NCBI RefSeq assembly: GCF_910592395.1
Contig: NC_088313.1
Span: forward strand, 11,446,937 to 11,510,936
Length of the DNA: 64,000 nt
Reading direction: 5' to 3'
Source of the DNA: Lineus longissimus
Lineage: Eukaryota > Nemertea > Pilidiophora > Heteronemertea > Lineidae
This document shows, in pieces, positions 10,550 to 20,583 of this stretch; position 1 is the stretch's first letter, and each line of letters opens with the position of its first letter. Position numbers and translations under genes: made by a program. The notes under the pieces were generated by a model. That model did not search any database. It saw only the letters and a list, made by a program, of their open reading frames with translations, and was not told where the DNA came from.

Positions 10550-11970
10550 ATGGATACGTCAAGCATCCGTGAGTGGATTAGAGGCGTTATGCGGATTGAG
10601 GACGATGAGGCGGCAGAGGTCTGCACCCTGTCTCGGGCGTCGGGCACGTCGTCCGTGCACTCGAGCAGGGTGCGGGCAGAGGTCAGGTTGGCGGAGCTGC
10701 AAGCAAGGCAGGACACCAACCAGCGCCATCGCGAGCTTAAGCTGGAAAGGCGTCGGCTTGAGCTAGAAGAAGAGGAGCTCGCCCTGGAGACGGAGCTGCG
10801 GGCAACTTTGAGCGAAGTGAGTGTGTTGGATCGGTATGACAGAGCACCGAGTACATGTGGAGAACCACCTACGTTGTCGTTTCATCCTAAAGAGGAGCCC
10901 GACTCGGAAAGGAACCCATGGAAGGGAAAGTTCAAGCTCCCTAACGTTAACCCTCCGAGTAGAGACAGGCAGGTACAACAGAATGACAGTTCAAATAGTG
11001 TAGTTTGTTGTGAGGACATTCTTCGGCATCAGAACGAAATCACCGAAAGTTTAGTGAAGCAAAGTAAACTGGCAACCCTGCCAACCCGAACTATCCCTAC
11101 GTTTGACGGAAACCCGCTGAACTTCAAATCTTTCATTCAGGCTTTCGAGCACAGTGTTGTGGATAAGACGGACAATGCCAGGGACAGGTTATACTACTTA
11201 GAGCAGTATACTAGTGGTAATGGCAAAGAGTTGGTACAGAGTTGCTTACAGATAGACCCCCCCCCCCTGAGGAGGCCTATCAGGAGGCCATGAAGCTCCT
11301 GAGGGACAATTTTGGAGACGAATTCAGAATTAGTTCGTCTTACGTGCAAAAGGCCATGAAGTGGCCAGACATTGAGAAAGAAAATGGGAAATCGGTGAAA
11401 GACTATTCGCTGTTTTTGATCGGGTGTAGGAATGCGATGAAGTCACAAGCATATAACGAGTTGGACCACCCTAAGAACATTTTGCAACTTGCAAAGAAGT
11501 TGCCCTTTCGTCTGAGGGGGCTATGGCGTTCAAAAGCAGTGGACATCAAGGGAAGAGAAAAGAAGCGGGCCCTGTTTGCAGACTTTGTCAGTTTCGTAGT
11601 GGCCCAGGCAAGGATTCTCACAGATCCAGAGTATGGAAACATCAATGAGAAGCCTGCCAAGGACCTCATGAAAAATCCAGTGAGATCCGATCCCAAGAGT
11701 AGGACCCTTGCCACCAACAGTCAATCTGCGACAGGATCTCGAAGAGAACGGAACACAACGAGAGACAAACCGTCAACACCGGCCGTAGGGAACGTGACGG
11801 GAAAGACCAAGACTACGCGGAGCTGTGCAGCGTGCGAGGAGGACCATCTGATCACCGAGTGTGAGAAGTTTAAGGAGATGCCGCTGAAGGAACGCGAGAG
11901 AACAGTACAAGCGAATGGACTTTGTTGGGGGGGGGTGTTTGAGATACAATCATATGAAACGAGACTGTAA
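10550..11970 (+). pseudogene. gag: BEL/Pao gag (DUF1759-type) with zinc-knuckle region
   Basis: Begins MDTSSIREWIRGVMR at 10550, about 40 bases after the LTR. A charged coiled-coil segment (ELKLERRRLELEEEE) follows. Then comes the BEL gag core with FDGNPLNFKSFIQAFEHSV and LYYLEQYTSG. At 11257-11267 a run of 11 C moves the frame, and the protein continues from about 11242 in another frame (SVKDYSLFLIGCRNAM, KLPFRLRGLWR). The Cys-rich part has CAACEEDHLITEC and runs into a run of 9 G at 11927-11935, where the frame changes again. Both breaks are at mononucleotide runs, so they are either slippage mutations or sequencing errors. Confidence 0.85.
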
Positions 11971-13915
11971 ACGTAAACTTAAATGTGAAATTTGTAACCA
12001 TTATCATCCGACTGTATTGCACCGCTATAATGATGTTTCTATTTTTTCCAGGAGAACAGAAACTGACAATGCTAGTAGTAACTCAACTTCTCACTCTATG
12101 ATTGTGCCAGTACAGGTATATACCGAGGGTTCCCCCGCTCTGACGTTGAAATTGTATGCCTTGTTGGACCCCCAGTCCGATTCATGCTTTATTTCAGAAT
12201 CTGCTGCCCAGAAGATTGACGCGCAGGGACATCCGATGTCACTGAGGTTGGCCACGATGCTTGGCGAAGAGGTGGTGAAGTGTGAGCGAGTTTCTGGCCT
12301 GAGCATACGGAGCACAGATGGGACGGTCGATGTGAGTTTGCCGCCAACATACACCAGGGGCTCCATCCCAGCTGAGCATCATCAGATCCCTAGGAAGGAG
12401 ACGGTCGAGAGATGGCCACACCTGGCGGCGATAGGATCAAAATTGCCGCCGTACGACAGCACACTCGAGATAGGCCTGCTGTTGGGTTTCAACTGCCCCC
12501 AAGTGTTAAAACCAAGAGAAGTTGTACCTGGGGCGGACAGTGACCCCTACGCCATCAGGACGGACCTCGGTTGGGGTATTATCGGTGTGATGGGAAAATC
12601 AACAGGAGAAGCACGCTTTGCCTACAGAACCAGTACAAAGGAGATTGATCCAGGTCAAGTGCAGAAGATGTTCGAGCTGGACTTCAGCGAGAAGCGTGCA
12701 GAAGAGGACTCTCAGGGATTGTCGGTGGAAGATCACCGGTTTCTTTCGATAATGAAAGATGGTATAAGGCAGCTTGACAACGGTCATTTCGAGCTACCCC
12801 TCCCCTTCAAAGAAGATCAAGTAAGGTTACCGAACAACCGTCCTCTTGCTCTGAAACGTTTGAATGGTCTGAAGAGGAGATTGAGTAGGGATGAGATGTA
12901 TCATAGAAGATACACAGAGTTCATGGATGACTTGCTCACCAAAGGTTATGCGGAGGAGGCTCCACAGGAAACAGTTGAAGGACGCGTGTGGTATGTGCCC
13001 CACCATGGGGTACCCAAGAAGCCGGATAAAGTGCGAGTGGTGTATGATTGTAGCGCCATCTACCAGGGAGAAGCGTTGAATCACCACTTGCTGCAGGGGC
13101 CAGACCTTTTGAACAACTTGACCGGGGTTCTTTGTCGCTTTAGGAAGGAGCGAATAGCCTTCACTGGGGACATAGAGGCAATGTTTTATCAGGTTTCTGT
13201 ACCAGAGCGAGACAGGGATATGCTACGATTCCTGTGGTAGAGGGACGGCCAGCTTGATACAGATCCAGTGGAGTATAGAATGACTGTGCATGGGTTTGGT
13301 GCAGCGTCCTCCCCTGGATGTTGCAACTTTGCACTCCGAGCTGAGAAGTATGGAGATAAACATGGGAAAGAAGCGGAGAACTTTGTAAACAACCAGATGT
13401 ATGTGGATGATGGACTAGGATCCAAGAGGGACACATCTGAGACCATCGACTTGATAGTCAACAGCAGGCCGCTGACCTTCCTCGACACTACTGACCCAAG
13501 TTTCCCACAAGCCATCAGTCCGAGTCAACTCTTGACGTTGAAAACCAAGGTAGTCATGCCGCCCCCTGGAAGGTTCGTAAAGGAGGATCTATACTGCAGG
13601 CGCCGTTGGCGAAGAGTTCAGAATATGGCCAATCAGTTTTGGCACCAGTGGCGAAAGGAATTCCTCCTCTCTCTCCAAGGGAGGAAGAAGTGGACTGAGG
13701 GCCGTAGAAATGTCACGAGGGATGACATCGTGTTGGTGATAGACGAGGACCAAGCTAGGTGCAATTGGCCACTTGGACGTGTGGTGAATACTCGTGAATC
13801 AGAGGATGGTATGGTAAGATCCGTTGAGGTTAGGGTTGGGAAAAGGACCCTAGAAAGACCAGTTCACAAGCTGGTGTTGCTGGTCCCTGCAGAGGAGCAA
13901 CTACCTCGCGCTTAG
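11915..13915 (+). pseudogene. pol: BEL/Pao pol: aspartic protease and reverse transcriptase fused to the C-terminal pol domain
   Basis: After the zinc knuckle (CLRYNHMKRDC, CEICNHYHPTVLH) comes the A17/DUF1758 protease with LLDPQSDSCFIS, where the catalytic Asp is followed by PQS. RT follows: VWYVPHHGV, VRVVYDCSA, FTGDIEAMF, a TAG stop at 13238-13240 in the same frame, then MTVHGFG and the catalytic YVDD at 13400-13411. About 17 codons later the sequence becomes NSRPLT and the LTL of the DUF5641-like domain usually found after integrase. RT thumb, RNase H and integrase are thus deleted, and the frame stays open to 13915. Confidence 0.88.
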
Positions 13916-14646
13916 GGGAAATTGAAGTTGGGAGGTGGTTGGGACAGATTAGGCATTTTTAAGGACCTAAGATGCCTTTGCTTTCTCTACCATTTCCGTC
14001 CTCATAAGTTCGATGAGGAATGCTCGAGTCGGCACTGGTCTATGTCGCTGAGGACAAGACTGAGTGCTAACAATTCTGTTCGTTGAAAGTTGTTAACTTG
14101 TATCATATGACACATGTTTCGTGTCAAAGGTTTAATTTGATTTGCACGCAGATTTGCACAGAATGTAAGTTGTATTAATTCGGAAGAGCCCAGAATTGCT
14201 GTAAGAATTTGATCTAGATGAAGCAAGGTTGTGTAACATTACATGTAGAGGGTGAATGTTAATGTAGCATAAGATGTTGATTGCAGGGTTGCGAACAACC
14301 TGGTGGTTTAGGGCTGTACTTTGGTACCGGTACAATTTTGAATCACTAGAGTTCCTGCCTTTTGGAAAGCAGCAAACTGTTTAGTAGAAAGAGTGTTGAA
14401 CAAGTTGAGTTGCATATGTAACGTCTATTGGAAGAAGGTTTTATTGAATGTGTATGTAAGAGACAGTTGTAGGAAACAGAAATGGAAAAAGGGGGAGGAT
14501 TTAGTTTCAAGTTGGAAGTTACTAAGTATGTTATTTTGTCTTGTAAATATGTTACAGATTTGATCTCCATACAGCAAGTTTCCAAGGTTGTTAATTGCGT
14601 GTTGGGGCGTTGGTTGTGTAAATTGGGGTACAATTTAGGTGGGGTG
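13916..14646 (+). other. BEL/Pao 3' untranslated region and polypurine tract
   Basis: About 730 bases without coding potential between pol and the 3' LTR. The purine-rich AGGTGGGGTG just before 14647 is the likely polypurine tract that primes plus-strand DNA synthesis. Confidence 0.7.
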
Positions 14647-15431
14647 TGTGACAGCCAGTAGGCTTGAGACTCCCTTTAAGAGTGTTTGAATTTGGCACCA
14701 TCCAATTTTACCGCCATTGTTAGCCTTTTGTTTGAGTCTGCGCAATAGGCGCTCATATACTGATACAGATGGAACCGGGGCGATTGCCGGATCTGTCTTG
14801 GTAATTTGGATAAAGCACGGGATATCAAAGAGGTAATTATGCCTAAGACTATATTGTTTAGAAGGATGAAAGTCCAGTCTGTAACTGTAAGGCCTGTGGA
14901 GATGCTGTATCGGTCCAGATACTGTAAAAGGGCCACTTTGATGAGGGGTTTCTCGACCAACATGGCGTTGTTTACCTTTCTAGTCTTTGTTTTGTTGACT
15001 TCGCCACTGGGTTTTTGTGGCCTAAATATAATTTGTAAGGGTTCAGAGAAGTCTTAATTATGTATGTTACTATGTACACTATTTAGTTATGTAGGCCTAC
15101 AAGCCTGCCAGGTGCCTGGGATTCTCTTGTTGGGAGAGAATTTGCACTGTAGCGGCCCGTGGTTTTGCAGGCCTTTTCTAGTTTTCTGTGTGTAGTTTAG
15201 TGCAATACTCGTAGATGGCAGCACCTGACGGCTTGGAGGTTTTGTCTTTCAAGAAGCCAGTTTGGCTCTACTTCTATACTGTTATGAAGGTTGATTGTAT
15301 TTTTAGTGTGGAAATTATTGTATCATTTCAGATTCCACGGACATGAATAAAGAAAGGTTAAGAAAATATAGTGTTCTGTCGGGTCCTTTGATAGTGACAA
15401 GCCCCGTGTAATTGCCCCCGGGTCCGTCACA
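14647..15431 (+). repeat. 3' LTR of BEL/Pao element
   Basis: 785 bases, nearly identical to the 5' LTR. Differences seen by eye are scattered in the last 350 bases. The CCCAT target duplication follows at once. Confidence 0.9.
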
Positions 15432-15599
15432 CCCATTCAATTCATTCTGCTTTTTTACGCTCGCTCTGTTCCATTTTTCTTTAAGTGCGGTACATGTATG
15501 TACAAGGCAATGGATCTTCGGGCCGTAGTCGATCATTCTATTTCTTTTTCAGTCTTAGAAGAGTTTTGTATACTGATCGTTGGTAGGTTCGTATGATGT

Positions 15600-15895
15600 T
15601 TGAGGAATGGAAATCCTTTCGGGAACCCTTTCGTGGGTAGACCATCTAGGGATGGGAACTCTTTCGGGGGTAGACCATATATTGTGAGGAGTGGGAACCA
15701 TTTCGGGGGAAGACCGTATTATGAGTAGTTGGAACCCTTTCGTGATTAGACCAGCTAGGGATGGAAACCTTTGAGGGGGTAGACCATATATATAGGAGGA
15801 ATGAGAATCCTTTTGGGATAGACGATATGAGGAATGGTAATTCTTTCGGGGATGGACCATTTAGGTGGAATGGCAATCCCTTCGGTGATGGACAA
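15600..15895. repeat. Degenerate minisatellite (CCTTTCG...GGTAGACCAT units)
   Basis: About six imperfect units of 45-60 bases, each with a core like (T/G)GGAA(C/T)CCTTTCG(G/T)GG followed by TAGACCAT and a short variable spacer. It is non-coding; minus-strand ORFs rich in Pro/Ser/His come from the repeat. Units differ enough that this is an old array. Confidence 0.75.
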
Positions 15896-16480
15896 TAGAT
15901 TATAGTAGGGCTTTACGGTTACCCTGGTCGTGAAAGTCTAACCTAGTGATGTAAACTCTCTTGGGGGCATCAGCGGAAGCTGATACTCCGGGCCAGAGTT
16001 AGGCGTCGGGACGAAGGGATTGTGCCAGTGAAGTAATATAGGTACTATTACACCAGAGAAAACATAGTCTTTGTCGTCAGGATAGAGCAGAAGAAAGCTA
16101 TGAACGGGACTGTTTTGGAAGCTCAACATCAAACAGGGTGGATTGTAGTACATGTACGCTAAATGATAGGCAATGACTGCTGACCTGGGTATACATATCT
16201 GTATACACCGAATTAGGCTATAGTGGCTGACGGTGAAGAGTATTGGGTAATTTGGAGATGAAACAAATAATTCTATTCTTCGCTTTAACTATGATCATTT
16301 GAAGTAAGCAAGCTCTGGCTAACAAGGGAATGGAAGTCAGCTGACGGCGGAGGGAATGGAATTTGGCAGGAGTATTTGTTTGGAAAGATTTAACTCACTA
16401 CGGCTGGCTGGGGTCTTCAGTTGGAGACGTTCCTCGCCCGGTTATTGGGGCAAGAGATTAAGGTTTGGAGGAAAGGTAAA
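15896..16480. other. Unassigned sequence
   Basis: No gene or repeat recognised between the minisatellite and the left end of the palindromic element at 16481. Confidence 0.4.
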
Positions 16481-16746
16481 TATGACATGCCAAATCGAAA
16501 TTTATTCAGGACATTATTTTTCAATTCAGGAGAAGCCGTTTTGCAATCAAAAATTCAGAAAATATTTTTCAGAACCCTTTTTACTGCAGACTGAATTCGA
16601 AATTGACTTCACAGAATGAAAACATCTGTATTCTGCCACAAAAATCGTTCTGCCCAAAAAGTCGTTCTGAAACTGTTTTTTGTCCATGAATGCAAAATGC
16701 GTCAGAATTGTTTTTACGGGCAGCACGAACAATTCAACAGAATTCT

Positions 16747-16836
16747 CGTGACTTCTGCCAGTAATCACGTGACTCCTGCCGGCAATCACGTGACTCCTGC
16801 GGGCGATCACGTAACTCCGTCCGGTGATCACGTGAC
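16747..16836. repeat. 21-bp tandem repeat with CACGTG palindromes
   Basis: Four units of 21 bases of the form CGTGACTCCTGCCGGCAATCA, at 16747, 16768, 16789 and 16810, followed by a partial fifth. Junctions between units create CACGTG. The opposite arm of the element has a related short stretch at about 25666-25700. Confidence 0.9.
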
Positions 16837-17190
16837 CACAAAAAACGATGACGCCGCGCCTCATCGATGCGTTTACTTTTGCCATTATCATGTTTCGCCA
16901 ATTCGCATACTCCGGCAATTGACAAATTGTTGGCCACGTACCTGTAATAAAGTTTTAAGCCGTTTTCCAGCTAAATATGCAATATCCATTAGCTCATTAC
17001 TTTTTCCGACGTAATCTGGGAGGAACGTTTTCACAGGCAAATAGACCTATCCTAGCCGGTCAAACCATGAAATTTTCGTTGTACGTTATGCATGTTAAAT
17101 TCAAAGTTTGGGGGTCTGAGCATAGGGGGTGCTTTTTTCAATCATTTTCAGCGTAGACCTACTTTTTGGAGTTTATGATTCCAACACACT

Positions 17191-17374
17191 TGTATTGTAT
17201 TCTCCAGTTGCCTGTGGTCCGCTCTGTGCCATGCGCCGTTCATGATGAGAAACTGTGTAGTGAGACGGGACGGCATGTGAACAAATAAATGCCCACGCGG
17301 TTTACTAGTATTGAAATCACGCCTTGTGCCGTTCTTACAAGCAACACCGAGGCCAGAACCACAAGAACGATACA
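17191..17374 (+). repeat. 5' LTR of gypsy element
   Basis: A very short LTR (184 bases), containing AATAAA near 17285. The following TCTGACGACCAACGG would hold the primer-binding site, but I cannot match it confidently to a tRNA. Confidence 0.9.
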
Positions 17375-17611
17375 TCTGACGACCAACGGCAGGACTGAAG
17401 CCTGATTTTGTGTGGGACGATCCGTCTTGTGTGTATTTTCGACGTTTGAAAGGGGAAAAGTTTGTTCGAAATGATGTGTAGTCTCGCACAATTACACGTT
17501 TTCCTCGACATTTGGTGCTGGACAAAAAGCTGTGGAATGTTTTTCGAAGTAGTCTCGCACAACGCACGGTATCACTTTAGAGTGGGGAGGACATTATACC
17601 ATGTATACGGT

Positions 17612-18241
17612 ATGAGAATATTGGTGATTGGACACTCGTTCGTTCGTAGATATCGGGATCATCTGCTGGCACAATCTCCATCAGGCCCGCGTTATTATTT
17701 TAACAGAAACTTTGGACCTGGCATTGGACTCCCAAGAGAGCAGATCAAAGTGTTTGGTAGGGGAGGTATGAAAATCAGTGACGGTCTTCACACGGTACGT
17801 GATTTGGTTAGCCAGTCGCGGCCAGATGTCGTGGTAGTAGAACTGGGCACCAACGATATTGCTGAAGCAGGAGTTAGTCGAGACCGTGTTAAAAGAGCTG
17901 CAGATAGCCTCGTTGATTTTTCTAAGGAAATTCGTCTTGCGTATAATGTACGAGTGGTGGTTATTTGTCTCGTTGTGCAGCGGAGGAGGAGGAGCCGTGT
18001 TTTTGAAATTGCTCCAGATTTTGATGATTTGCGTCAAGTCTTTAATGACAGGATAAGAGTTCTAGCTAAAACAAGTCCCGGCATAAAACCTTACAAGCAC
18101 GATAGAACAGTGTTGGTGAATCTTCATTCGAGTCACACGACAGATGATATCCATGTGACTTCCACTCGAGGGATGCAACTGTACACTTTCAGCCTGAGGA
18201 AGGCAATTTTGCTGGGGATGAACATAGTGCGGCGTAACTGA
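17612..18241 (+). CDS. SGNH/GDSL-like hydrolase domain protein encoded by the gypsy element
   Basis: From ATG 17612 a 209-residue protein begins MRILVIGHSFVRR. The frame is open upstream to 17462, but that part looks like leader sequence. The SGNH blocks are visible: block I as GHSF (nucleophile Ser, with His in place of the usual Asp of GDS), an FGRGGMKISD segment where the block II Gly is expected, block III ELGTNDI (GTND), and a C-terminal DDIHVTSTRG supplying the Asp-x-x-His pair. The triad therefore looks complete. Such hydrolases cleave ester bonds in many systems; related domains are known in Ngaro YR elements and some CR1 LINEs. Here it lies between the 5' LTR and gag, 385 bases before the gag ATG. 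Substrate and role are unknown. Confidence 0.82.
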   Translation: MRILVIGHSFVRRYRDHLLAQSPSGPRYYFNRNFGPGIGLPREQIKVFGRGGMKISDGLHTVRDLVSQSRPDVVVVELGTNDIAEAGVSRDRVKRAADSLVDFSKEIRLAYNVRVVVICLVVQRRRRSRVFEIAPDFDDLRQVFNDRIRVLAKTSPGIKPYKHDRTVLVNLHSSHTTDDIHVTSTRGMQLYTFSLRKAILLGMNIVRRN

Positions 18242-18626
18242 TGTAAAAAACAGTTGAAGTGCATTTTCTTATTGTGTGCATATAATGTACCTTTGGTAAA
18301 GATCTGTGGTAATTTTGCAGGTTAAATGGCGAGACCTGATGTGTTTATTATAGGGTTACTTGTGATGATCAAGAAAGGTTGTAGTTATTAACCCCTTGCT
18401 CTCTTTGGCTAATTTTGCAAGTATTAACCCCATGTGTGCTGATGCTTAATATGATGCGGCTGTGTTGAAATTAACCCTGTATAGCACGACATGTTTTAAT
18501 TTGCAGGAGTTTGGTGTTATTTGGTGTATGTGACCTGTGTGAGTGCATGAGTGTGTGGACATTCGGTGGGAGGCGTATATATAATCTGTTTCAGTTGATT
18601 TTAATCTAGCCTGGCGGATTCTAAAC

Positions 18627-20072
18627 ATGGATGACAGAGGAATACAAGAAGGGATGAGGCTACGTAATAGGCCTCTGCCAGGTGTGGTCCCTGTAGTACC
18701 ACCTAGGCGACCTGTACCAAAGGTAGAGACAGAGAAAGAGCCTGAACCAAATTACCGTTCCACACTCTTTGGAAGCATCAAGAAGAGCCTTAGTAGTGCA
18801 TTCTCAGCTTTGGGCAAATCCATGGGAAACACAACATCGTATGACGAGGTGTCCATGGAGGAAGCCTTCATCCCGGCAGCGGAAACCCTTAAGAAGCAAC
18901 CTGTAACGTCTACCCCCCTGGATATTGTATCGAAACCTACTAGAGTAAGTTTTGAACCAAAGCCCAGAGTAGGCCACCAGTTACATACGCCAATCCCAGA
19001 ATCTCCTCGCGCCCCAACAGCTGGAGGGCGTATTACCAGACGGCAATTGGATCAGCAGCTTTTCACTGACCCGGACGCAGGAGATGGAGATTTGCAGCCC
19101 CAGACATCCCGGCCTCCTAATGTTATACAGGCCCCTTCATCAGATGCCGCTACCATGACTTCAGTGGAAAATAGTGGTTTGCCACCACTAACTACAAGCT
19201 CGACAGTGCCACCTGTGGTGAATAACTACACTAACTGTTCCTTCAGTCCAGAAGCTTCCAATACCTCCATGTCTCATAAAAGACCCAAGATTCCTGTTTT
19301 TGATGATACAAAGCTAGATGTGAAAGCTTATTTGGCAAATTTCAACGCCATTACCAAAGGGTGGTCTGATGAGGAGAAGCTCACGGCCTTGCGTGAAAAA
19401 TTGGAGGGTAAGGCGGCGAAGGTCCTTGCCAACTTGGATCTGCAGGGAAAGGAAGTAACCTTAGGAATGATTGTGGATGCCCTGGAAAGGCATTATGTAG
19501 GAGAGCGGTCACTTTGGATGACTAAATTGAGAGATGCCCGCCGTGAATCAGAGGAGTCATTAGATGACCTTGCCTTTCGCCTAAGTTTATATTCAAAGCG
19601 TGCACATGGTTCCCTCCGATCAGATCTTGGCCTTGAGTTCTACCTAGCGCTGCGAGACACTCCCCTGGGGGACAAGTTGTATGCTTATAAGGACGAACCA
19701 CTTTCAGAAATACTGAAACACGCTAAGTCATATGAGAGCCACCTGCTCTAAACTAATCAAGCAGTGGCGGCAAAGCCAGTACCAACCCCTGTAGCATCAC
19801 TGGATGATAATCGACAAGAACCTAGGAATCAAGGATATGGAAGAGGTAGGGGAGTAGGTCGTGGCAGAGGTGCGGGCAGAGGTAGAGGCCAAGGACCGGG
19901 AAGATACCAAAATCAAGATCGACGCATTACTCAGGATGATAGAAGATGTAATGTTTGCAACTCGCCGGACCACTTTTGGCGTAATTGTGATTACGTAAAA
20001 CACCATGTCGACTGTCAGATCCAGGCTGCCGGCACCAGGCCGTCATCAGGAGGTGCCCCTTTAAACCAATAG
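18627..20072 (+). CDS. gag: Gypsy gag with RG-rich and zinc-knuckle region (one in-frame stop)
   Basis: Starts MDDRGIQEGMRLRNRPLPG at 18627. A Pro-rich N-terminal part of about 220 residues is followed by a capsid-like domain (PKIPVFDDTKLDVKAYLANF, then LREKLEGKAAKVLANL and LDDLAFRLSLYSKRAHG). A TAA at 19749-19751 interrupts the same frame, which then continues with a basic RGRG-repeat segment and a CCHC-type knuckle (CNVCNSPDHFWRNC), ending at TAG 20070-20072. RG boxes and knuckles bind the genomic RNA. The last codons before the stop contain the slippery heptamer used to enter the protease frame. Confidence 0.88.
20060..20066 (+). promoter_or_regulatory. Predicted -1 ribosomal frameshift site T TTA AAC at gag/protease junction
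   Basis: In gag frame the codons read CCT TTA AAC CAA TAG, so the heptamer TTTAAAC is positioned exactly as X XXY YYZ, two codons before the gag stop. A -1 slip enters the frame that is open through the protease. A possible 6-bp stem (CCATGT 20074-20079 with ACATGG 20101-20106) starts eight bases downstream. The heptamer is seen directly; its function is inferred from the well-known behaviour of UUUAAAC. Confidence 0.8.
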
Positions 20073-20583
20073 ACCATGTATCTGAAACAGCAGCACAGGG
20101 ACATGGAAGAAGCCCTAATGTTGCTGCCGTTGGCTCCTGTATTGAGAGAGTGTTCATACCAACGTACCTGAATGGGCTGCCAACATGCTTCCTTTTGGAT
20201 ACTGGATCTGTATTAACATTTTTGTCCTCTCGGTCCTACTTTAAAATCCCCAAGAAGTATAGACCACCACTGCGGCAAACTGACTACTGTACAACAATGG
20301 CCGATGGTACCTCTGCATTGAAGATTTTAGGACAAGTGTCTATGCCAGTACGGGTGCACAATATGGACTTACTTTTGACATGACAGTTGCAGAAATGGAT
20401 TCCATGGATGGTATATGGGGAACAGATTTTATGTCACAATTCAACTTGGAAATAAAGTTCGGAAATGGAACTTACGTGTTGGGTGGTAGGGAATACCCAA
20501 TTAATGGAGCGAAACATGGACTGTTGCCTCACTACTCTTCCAAAAGGCACCTTGGTGGGATATGTTTTCCCGACTGCTATTGA
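20067..20583 (+). pseudogene. Gypsy aspartic protease
   Basis: In the -1 frame after gag the sequence runs without stop to the catalytic motif LLDTGSVLTFLS (DTG intact, near 20196-20210), then LKILGQVSMPV. It hits TGA at 20381-20383. The continuation GIWGTDFMSQFNLEIKFG, typical of the protease C-terminal ILG/LIGxDF region, is in another frame (20380-20583), so at least one indel has broken the polyprotein. In an intact element this enzyme would process Gag-Pol in the particle. Confidence 0.85.

Larger units (their letters stand above)
9727..15431 (+). mobile_element. BEL/Pao LTR retrotransposon with internal deletion (5.7 kb)
   Basis: Two direct LTRs (9727-10510 and 14647-15431) start TGTGAC and end GTCACA. 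They are flanked by the 5-bp duplication CCCAT (9722-9726 and 15432-15436). By eye the LTRs differ at about six substitutions and one indel in 784 bases, so the insertion is young. The interior encodes gag, an A17-type protease and reverse transcriptase of the BEL/Pao order, then jumps from the RT active site straight to the C-terminal pol domain. RNase H and integrase are absent. Two homopolymer frameshifts and a TAG interrupt the polyprotein. The copy could move only with help from an intact relative. Confidence 0.92.

Noticed and set aside
16747-16836. CRISPR-like array
   Set aside because: Units are contiguous 21-mers without unique spacers, in eukaryotic DNA, and part of a transposable element.
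17462-17611. Longer N-terminus for the SGNH protein starting at 17462
   Set aside because: The extra 50 residues show no domain. MRILVIGHSF at 17612 fits the usual start of an SGNH fold, so the upstream part is taken as leader.
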